Below, piece by piece: positions 22,147 to 26,936 of a stretch of 26,936 bases of DNA (positions within the stretch are counted from its first letter, which is position 1; each line of letters starts with the position of its first letter). This DNA comes from Euryarchaeota archaeon RBG_13_57_23. Lineage in GTDB: Archaea; Thermoplasmatota; Thermoplasmata; UBA10834. Location of the stretch: assembly GCA_001800675.1 (NCBI GenBank), contig MGVW01000029.1, forward strand, positions 1 through 26,936. Reading direction: 5' to 3'. A program made the translations under genes and the position numbers. Under the pieces are notes generated by a model. The model worked only from the letters and a program-made list of their open reading frames with translations. It did not search any database and was not told where the DNA came from.

Positions 22147-23006
22147 TGCGAGCGTCCGCCTTCTGTCCGGGCCACATCACCGGATTCTTCGAGATTTGCG
22201 AGAGGAAGGACCTCTTGTCGACCGGGTCCCGAGGAGCTGGGCTCTGCCTCACGCTGGGAGCCACATCGAGAGTCGTCATGAGAGACTCATCGAGGCAGTC
22301 TGTCAAGGTCAAGATCGACGGTAAGGAATCCAGAGCCGAAGTGACCAAGACTGCCGTGAGGCGCCTGATTGGAGCGAAGAAGTTCGCGATCGAAGTCGAT
22401 ACGAGACTCGACCTTCCGCAGAGCCAGGGATTCGGCATGAGCGCAGCTGGAGCGCTTTCCGCATCCATAGCAGTCGCGGACATGGTAGGCGCCGGCAGAC
22501 AAGAGGCGTTCGAGGCTGCGCACATCGCTGAGATCGAGCACAGATGTGGGCTCGGAGACATTTCCGCCCTCCACAGAGGAGGGATCACAATCCGAGAGCG
22601 GCCTGGCCTGCCCCCGAAAGGAAAGGTTTTGAGGATCGAGGGGGAGCCCGAGGTTATCCTCTGTGTCTTGGGAGGTCGACTACTCACCCGCACGGTCCTG
22701 ACGAACCCAACAAAGAGGAGAGCAATCAACGCGAGCGGCTCGCGCAAGGTGGACCAGATCATCAGGAAACCTTCAGTTGAAGAACTGTTCAGACTCAGCT
22801 CCGAGTTCGCCATCGAGACGGGGCTCGCCTCCAAGCAGACACTCGAGGCGATGAACGCTGCCTCCAAGCTAGGAATGGCGAGCATGTCGATGCTCGGAAA
22901 CTCGATATTCGCAGTTGGAGACACCAATGGACTCCGCCGGGTGCTCTCTGATCTCGGCGATGTATGGACCTGCAAGGTTGACAAACGAGGACCGAGAGAA
23001 CTCTGA
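22146..23006 (+). CDS. pantoate kinase (GHMP family)
   Basis: 286 residues. The N-terminus RASAFCPGHITGFFEI and the GHMP ATP-binding motif PQSQGFGMSAAGALS (91-105) mark the archaeal pantoate kinase (PoK), which phosphorylates pantoate to 4-phosphopantoate in the archaeal CoA route. The late segment MASMSMLGNSIFAVG matches the third GHMP motif. ATG 22146 shares one base with the coaBC stop (TGATG); a GTG at 22143 would add one residue. Pairing with coaBC supports the assignment over other GHMP kinases. The partner phosphopantothenate synthetase is not the next gene; a convergent DUF357 gene follows. Confidence 0.94.
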   Translation: MRASAFCPGHITGFFEICERKDLLSTGSRGAGLCLTLGATSRVVMRDSSRQSVKVKIDGKESRAEVTKTAVRRLIGAKKFAIEVDTRLDLPQSQGFGMSAAGALSASIAVADMVGAGRQEAFEAAHIAEIEHRCGLGDISALHRGGITIRERPGLPPKGKVLRIEGEPEVILCVLGGRLLTRTVLTNPTKRRAINASGSRKVDQIIRKPSVEELFRLSSEFAIETGLASKQTLEAMNAASKLGMASMSMLGNSIFAVGDTNGLRRVLSDLGDVWTCKVDKRGPREL

Positions 23007-23024
23007 TCTGTGGACGAAGCGTCT

Positions 23025-23327
23025 TCATTCATAGAGCGTGAACAGCTTATCGTCGCCACCCACATCGAAGATGCCTATTCTCGCGCCACTGTCCAGCCAT
23101 CCGTGCGAGTAGTTGATGCACGCGAAGGCGTTCACGAGATCTCCCTTCTCCTCGAAATCCTTCGCATCGTCGAAGTATGCCTTAGCCATCCTCAGAAAGT
23201 CGTCTGCCAGCTTCCGATTGAAAGACTTCTCGGGAGCCGCGATCTTGATCTTCTCGAGTGCCTGAGAAGTGAGGCGTATGTACCGCTGGACCCGCTCCTC
23301 TGTTATGACCGAGCCCTTCGCGGTCAT
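23025..23327 (-). CDS. DUF357 protein
   Basis: 100 residues, entirely helical. The C-terminal half KAYFDDAKDFEEKGDLVNAFACINYSHGWLDSGARIGIF is the DUF357 signature of archaea; the conserved core is YSHGWLDSG. The fold resembles a small helical-hairpin bundle, and its biochemical role is unknown. It starts 5 nt after the herA stop with AAGGGGT as ribosome binding site, so it is very likely the second gene of a herA operon. A link to DNA repair or replication is suggested only by this neighbour. Confidence 0.9.
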   Translation of the reverse strand: MTAKGSVITEERVQRYIRLTSQALEKIKIAAPEKSFNRKLADDFLRMAKAYFDDAKDFEEKGDLVNAFACINYSHGWLDSGARIGIFDVGGDDKLFTLYE

Positions 23328-23332
23328 GTCAG

Positions 23333-24925
23333 TTACCCCTTCGAGGGGATGACCTCGACGCTCTCGCCGCCGTGCTTCGACTCCCTGGGCCGTATCTCAA
23401 CCAGCAAAGGCATCGAGACGCCTCCGCCGGTTATTATCGCGCTCCCTATCGGCAAGCGCTGGATCTCCTCCTCCATGCCGACAGTGAGGCCTTCTATGGA
23501 CGAGGCGATGGCGTTCAAGTCGTTCGGGTTGGTGACCTTCAGGATGACCTGTGTGTTGCACTGGCTCAGGACGTTCTTGTCGATCTTGGCAGCTCTCTGA
23601 GTGATCACCATCAGCCCAAGCCCGAATTTCCTGCCCTCGGACGCTATCGTCCTGAAGATCTTTGAACAGGACACTTGACCCTGTTGCGGGCAGAAGTTGT
23701 GCGCCTCCTCGACGACGAGCATCATCGGGGGGATCTTGTCAACTTTTCTGAGCTCGAACAGCGCATTGCCGATCCTGTTCACTATGAGTTCCTGAATATC
23801 CGGAGGCGTCCCCCTCAGATTGATGATCGTGCACTTGCCCTTCTGTATGAGCTCGTCTATCTTCGTGCCCTGCTCGGCGAAGACATCTATCTCGTTCAGG
23901 TACTCGAGCTCGGTGATGAGCGCGCCGCTCGCACCCTCTCCGCCCTGTTCCAGAACTGCGATGATGTCGTTGAGAGTGAATGTGCCCTTGGTCTCCTTGA
24001 GGATATCAACTGCCCTCCTCAGCATTGTGAGGAAGGATCTGACGTTCTTGATGTTCGTCAGGCTCAGGATCTCCCTGGCATCAAGGTTGTGCAAGGTGAA
24101 TTTGAGCGGCTTTGCGCCCTTGTTGATACTCGGGTCAGTCGCGAACTCCGCGATCTTGTCATCATATGCCCTTGGGGTCACTCCGAAGTCTCGCGAGGTC
24201 TTCTTCACGACCCCCTTGTGCTTCATGCTCGAGTATTCCCCATGAGGGTCGATGACGCACACCGTCACGCCATGCTTCATCAGCTCCTCGATGATAGCCC
24301 CCGAGCAGTAGGACTTCCCGCCGCCAGTCTTGCTCAGGATACAGACGTGCTTCTGGACCATGACGTTGATGTCCAATTCGATCTTGACATTGTGACCCGC
24401 AAGTAGGCCGATATATGCCCCAGCCTCGGAGTTCTCCTTGATGCCGACGACCTTCTTTATGAGCTCTTCTTGTGCCCTGTATACGATGATCCCTGCCTTC
24501 AGAGGCGTCCGCGGAACCTGCAACAGATTCCTGTCGTCGCGGTAGCCCACAACGGAGATGGCTGCTGACTGCTTCTCCTCGATGTTGACGGGAGTTCCGT
24601 GATCGATCCCAACCGCGCCCTCGATGGTGAGGTTGGTCTTGTTCTCGACCTCTGAGACCTGGCCCAGAACCCATCCGTCAAGGTCGTGCTTGACCTGGAC
24701 ATACTCCATCTTCTCCAGGGGTGACGTGACACCGCAGTTGAAATTCAGAGTGCCGACGTTGCCATAGATGATGCCGACCGCCTGCATGCCGTCGAGTGGT
24801 TTCTTCGTAGTCATGCCCCTCGATTTGTGCTGCGGCGAACCATGTGTTGCGGGGGTCTGGGTGGCAGGCGCCGAAGGCACCTGCTGTGAGAGGTAGGGCT
24901 GGCCAATGCTACTATTCAACTGCAT
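23333..24925 (-). CDS. herA: HerA-type DNA translocase ATPase
   Basis: 530 residues. After a Ser/Pro/Gln-rich N-terminal tail (about 1-38) comes a HAS-barrel region (about 47-150), then the FtsK/HerA ATPase core with Walker A KTGGGKSY (199-206), IDPHGEYSSM, Walker B MLVVEEAHNF (402-411), the sensor ITQR (441-444) and the late NPNDLNAIASSIEGL. HerA forms hexamers that move along DNA and, with NurA nuclease, resect DNA ends. No nurA is next to it here. The start ATG 24925 follows GGATGGG, and a CATAAATAG box at 24959-24967 gives a short leader. ATG 24814 is an alternative that would drop the low-complexity tail. DUF357 follows 5 nt later. Confidence 0.95.
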   Translation of the reverse strand: MQLNSSIGQPYLSQQVPSAPATQTPATHGSPQHKSRGMTTKKPLDGMQAVGIIYGNVGTLNFNCGVTSPLEKMEYVQVKHDLDGWVLGQVSEVENKTNLTIEGAVGIDHGTPVNIEEKQSAAISVVGYRDDRNLLQVPRTPLKAGIIVYRAQEELIKKVVGIKENSEAGAYIGLLAGHNVKIELDINVMVQKHVCILSKTGGGKSYCSGAIIEELMKHGVTVCVIDPHGEYSSMKHKGVVKKTSRDFGVTPRAYDDKIAEFATDPSINKGAKPLKFTLHNLDAREILSLTNIKNVRSFLTMLRRAVDILKETKGTFTLNDIIAVLEQGGEGASGALITELEYLNEIDVFAEQGTKIDELIQKGKCTIINLRGTPPDIQELIVNRIGNALFELRKVDKIPPMMLVVEEAHNFCPQQGQVSCSKIFRTIASEGRKFGLGLMVITQRAAKIDKNVLSQCNTQVILKVTNPNDLNAIASSIEGLTVGMEEEIQRLPIGSAIITGGGVSMPLLVEIRPRESKHGGESVEVIPSKG

Positions 24926-24958
24926 CCCATCCGACTGCTCAATATAATACCGTAGATT

Positions 24959-24967
24959 CTATTTATG
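24959..24967 (-). promoter_or_regulatory. TATA-like box for herA
   Basis: CATAAATAG on the minus strand predicts a start near 24938, about 13 nt before the ATG at 24925. A second AT-rich box (24941-24949) is closer and would fit only the downstream start. Confidence 0.45.
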
Positions 24968-25017
24968 CTTTCGCCAGCGCTTGCCAACACCGTTTTCGCG
25001 CGCGCCTGCTCGCTCAA

Positions 25018-25025
25018 CTTATAAG
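25018..25025 (+). promoter_or_regulatory. TATA box for the PRPP synthetase gene
   Basis: CTTATAAG lies 32-39 nt before the ATG at 25057, giving a leader of about 10 nt. Confidence 0.55.
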
Positions 25026-25056
25026 AGAAGGTACTCCATTCCCCGCTCAGGATATC

Positions 25057-25911
25057 ATGTTCGTCGTCGGGGGGTCGGCTTCTCAGCTCCTCTCCAAGGA
25101 GCTGGCGAAATGCCTGAAAGCGAAATTGGCGAAGGTCGAGATCAAACGGTTTCCGGATGATGAATGCTACGTGCGCGTCGAGGACGACATCGAGGGTGAG
25201 GATGTGTTCCTCGTCCAGACCGCTTGGCCGGACAAGAATATCGTCGAGCTCTTCCTTCTTCAGGATGCAATCCGCGAATGCGAAGTGTCCTCTCTAACGA
25301 CTGTCTGTCCCTACTTCGGCTACGCCAGGCAGGACAAGCAGTTCAAGCCGGGCGAGCCGATAAGCGCCCGGGCCATCGCGCGCCTCGTCCAGATGCAGAC
25401 GGACGAATTCATCACCGTGGACATCCACGCGCCATCGGTGATTGACTGGTTTGACAACGTCTCAGCGAAGAACGTGCACGCATATCCATCCATAGGCAGG
25501 CACCTCAAGGGAAAAGGGGTCGAGCTGATTCTATCACCTGACGAGGGACGAGCGGACAACGCGAAGCGTGTCGCAGACGTAGTCGGTTGCGAAGCGGACT
25601 TCCTCGTCAAAGAACGATTTGACGGTGAAACCGTCGAGATGACCCCGAAGAAGCTCGGCGTCGAGGGAAGGAAGGTCGCAATCGTGGATGACATAATCTC
25701 AACTGGAGGCACGATTGCCAAGGCGGCCGAGCAGCTGAGGAAGCAAGGCGCTTCGAAGATATTCGCCGTGTGCACTCACGGAGTGTTCGCGAAGGGCGGC
25801 CTAGACAAGCTGCGGCCTGTCTGCGACGATATATGTTCCACGGACACGATCGAGAATCCCACAACCTGCATCACCGTGGCCCCGGAGATAGCCAGGATAG
25901 TCCAGGACTGA
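25057..25911 (+). CDS. prs: ribose-phosphate pyrophosphokinase (PRPP synthetase)
   Basis: 284 residues, the usual length for archaeal PRPP synthetase, which makes PRPP from ribose 5-phosphate and ATP for nucleotide, histidine and tryptophan synthesis. Motifs are FPDDECYVRV (32-41), PYFGYARQDKQFKPGEPISA (85-104), the divalent-metal DIHAPS (122-127), SPDEGRADNAKRVA, and the PRPP-binding VDDIISTGGT (210-219). ATG 25057 gives the family N-terminus MFVVGGSAS; open codons upstream are divergent-promoter DNA. Its neighbours (herA, divergent, and proS, downstream) do not form a pathway with it. Confidence 0.96.
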   Translation: MFVVGGSASQLLSKELAKCLKAKLAKVEIKRFPDDECYVRVEDDIEGEDVFLVQTAWPDKNIVELFLLQDAIRECEVSSLTTVCPYFGYARQDKQFKPGEPISARAIARLVQMQTDEFITVDIHAPSVIDWFDNVSAKNVHAYPSIGRHLKGKGVELILSPDEGRADNAKRVADVVGCEADFLVKERFDGETVEMTPKKLGVEGRKVAIVDDIISTGGTIAKAAEQLRKQGASKIFAVCTHGVFAKGGLDKLRPVCDDICSTDTIENPTTCITVAPEIARIVQD

Positions 25912-25932
25912 AGTGGAAGACACCAAAAGCTA

Positions 25933-25940
25933 CTTATTCA
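25933..25940 (+). promoter_or_regulatory. TATA-like box for proS
   Basis: CTTATTCA lies 24-31 nt before the ATG at 25964, leaderless spacing. Confidence 0.4.
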
Positions 25941-25963
25941 CCCCTTCGTTTCTCGACCCTGTC

Positions 25964-26936
25964 ATGAAGAAAGCCGAGGACTTCAGCGAGTGGTACAACG
26001 AGATCGTCGAGAAGGCGAACCTGACGGACAAGAGGTACCCCATAAAGGGAATGAACGTCTGGACGCCCTACGGCTGGAAGATCATGCAGGCCATCGATGG
26101 TCATATCAGGCAGGAATTCGACGCCACGAACCACAATGAGGTCTGCTTCCCGCTCCTTATTCCCGAAGAGCAGTTCAAGAAGGAGAAGGAGCACATCAAG
26201 GGCTTCGATGCGGAGGTCTTCTGGGTCACCTACGCGGGCCTGAACCCGCTCGATGTCAAGCTCCTGCTCAGGCCCACGAGCGAGACCGCGATGTACCCTA
26301 TGTTCGCGCTCTGGGTGAGATCGCATGCGGACCTGCCCTTGAAGACATACCAGATCGTCAACACCTTCAGGTACGAGACGAAGCAGACTCGAGCGTTCAT
26401 ACGTGTAAGGGAAATCCACTTCTTCGAGTCACATACGTGTCATTCCGACTTCGAGGACGCCGAGAGGCAGGTCAAAGAGAACTACGAGATAATGGAGCGC
26501 CTGTCGAGAAAGTGGTGCATTCCCTACCGGCTCCTGAAAAGAACCGATTGGGACAAGTTCCCTGGGGCTTTCTACACGGTCGGCATCGACACTTCGCTCC
26601 CGTCTGGAAGGAGCCTGCAGCTCGGATCGATTCATCAATACAAGGAGAACTTCTCACGCCCTTATGAAATCAAGTACGAGGACGAGAAAGGAGAGCACAG
26701 ATACGTCCATCAGACCACTTACGGCATGAGCGAAAGGCTCGTCGGAGCCGTTGTGGCCATTCACGGAGACGATAAGGGGCTGGTCCTGCCCCCGGACATC
26801 GCAACGAATCAGGTGGTCATCATACCCGTACTTGCCAAAGGCGCGACCGAAGCGGTCGGCAAGGCCGCAAAGGAGCTCTTCGAAGAGCTGAAGTCCGCTG
26901 GGATAAGGATCCACCTGGACGAGCGGGATGTTCGAC
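25964..26936 (+). CDS. proS: prolyl-tRNA synthetase, archaeal/eukaryotic type (3' end cut by window)
   Basis: The first 324 residues are present and the frame is still open at the window end. It is a class II aminoacyl-tRNA synthetase. Segments include EVCFPLLIPEEQF, LLLRPTSETAMYPMFALW, motif 2 VNTFRYETKQTRAFIRVREIHFFESHT, WDKFPGAFYT, and the start of the anticodon-binding domain (VVIIPVLAKGA). HQTTYGMSERLVGAVVAIHGD (near 243-263) contains class II motif 3. The lack of a bacterial-type editing insertion after motif 2 marks it as the archaeal/eukaryotic form. The protein charges tRNA-Pro. Confidence 0.97.
   Translation, partial: MKKAEDFSEWYNEIVEKANLTDKRYPIKGMNVWTPYGWKIMQAIDGHIRQEFDATNHNEVCFPLLIPEEQFKKEKEHIKGFDAEVFWVTYAGLNPLDVKLLLRPTSETAMYPMFALWVRSHADLPLKTYQIVNTFRYETKQTRAFIRVREIHFFESHTCHSDFEDAERQVKENYEIMERLSRKWCIPYRLLKRTDWDKFPGAFYTVGIDTSLPSGRSLQLGSIHQYKENFSRPYEIKYEDEKGEHRYVHQTTYGMSERLVGAVVAIHGDDKGLVLPPDIATNQVVIIPVLAKGATEAVGKAAKELFEELKSAGIRIHLDERDVR

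Noticed and set aside
22133..23065. A 310-codon minus-strand frame opposite the pantoate kinase gene
   Set aside because: Ser-rich shadow of a well-supported GHMP kinase; no motif or promoter.

Overview
This window is archaeal chromosomal DNA. The markers are a GINS replication subunit, a HerA hexameric ATPase, a GPN-loop GTPase, an archaeal/eukaryotic-type prolyl-tRNA synthetase, pantoate kinase beside CoaBC, DUF357 and UPF0292 proteins, two CARF-winged-helix regulators, and a tRNA-Lys gene with an intron in the canonical archaeal position. Many start codons lie about 22-30 nt below TATA-like boxes, as expected for leaderless or short-leader archaeal transcripts; others have GGTGA-type ribosome binding sites. 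The gene content fits a heterotrophic, amino-acid-using euryarchaeal lineage. My best guess is Thermoplasmatota, but no 16S gene is present to settle this. TAG is used as an ordinary stop by seven genes here, which argues against pyrrolysine decoding.

Layout. 1-4565: the end of a possible upstream gene, then a 1481-residue TPR protein with a charged C-terminal tail around a B-box-like zinc module. 4702-6068: a flavodoxin, a small single-span membrane protein and a zinc-ribbon protein of unknown function. 6065-8336: a tdh-kbl operon (threonine to glycine plus acetyl-CoA). 8423-10529: an RNase J-like beta-CASP nuclease and a HAD-family protein, read divergently from 10701-12022, where two overlapping genes encode different CARF-wHTH proteins. 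No cas gene or CRISPR array is in the window. 12033-13006: a GPN GTPase and tRNA-Lys(CTT). 13183-14628: an MttB-family methyltransferase without pyrrolysine. 14842-17102: a WalJ/YycJ-like MBL hydrolase, a GINS subunit, then a DUF167/UPF0292 pair. 17165-19971: gcvPA-gcvPB, the two-subunit glycine decarboxylase. 19958-20200: an Lrp-type effector-binding (RAM) protein, apparently starting at CTG. 20334-23006: tmk, coaBC and pantoate kinase. 23025-24925: herA followed by a DUF357 gene. 25057-25911: PRPP synthetase. 25964-end: prolyl-tRNA synthetase, cut by the window edge.

How the genes work together. Tdh and Kbl make glycine from threonine, and GcvPA/GcvPB can decarboxylate that glycine. The GcvH, GcvT and Lpd partners are not here. 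CoaBC and pantoate kinase belong to the archaeal CoA route, but phosphopantothenate synthetase is absent. The most unusual neighbourhood is 8423-12022, where a tandem pair of CARF regulators faces a HAD protein and an RNase J-like nuclease across a shared AT-rich promoter region. No gene-free stretch exceeds 300 bases.
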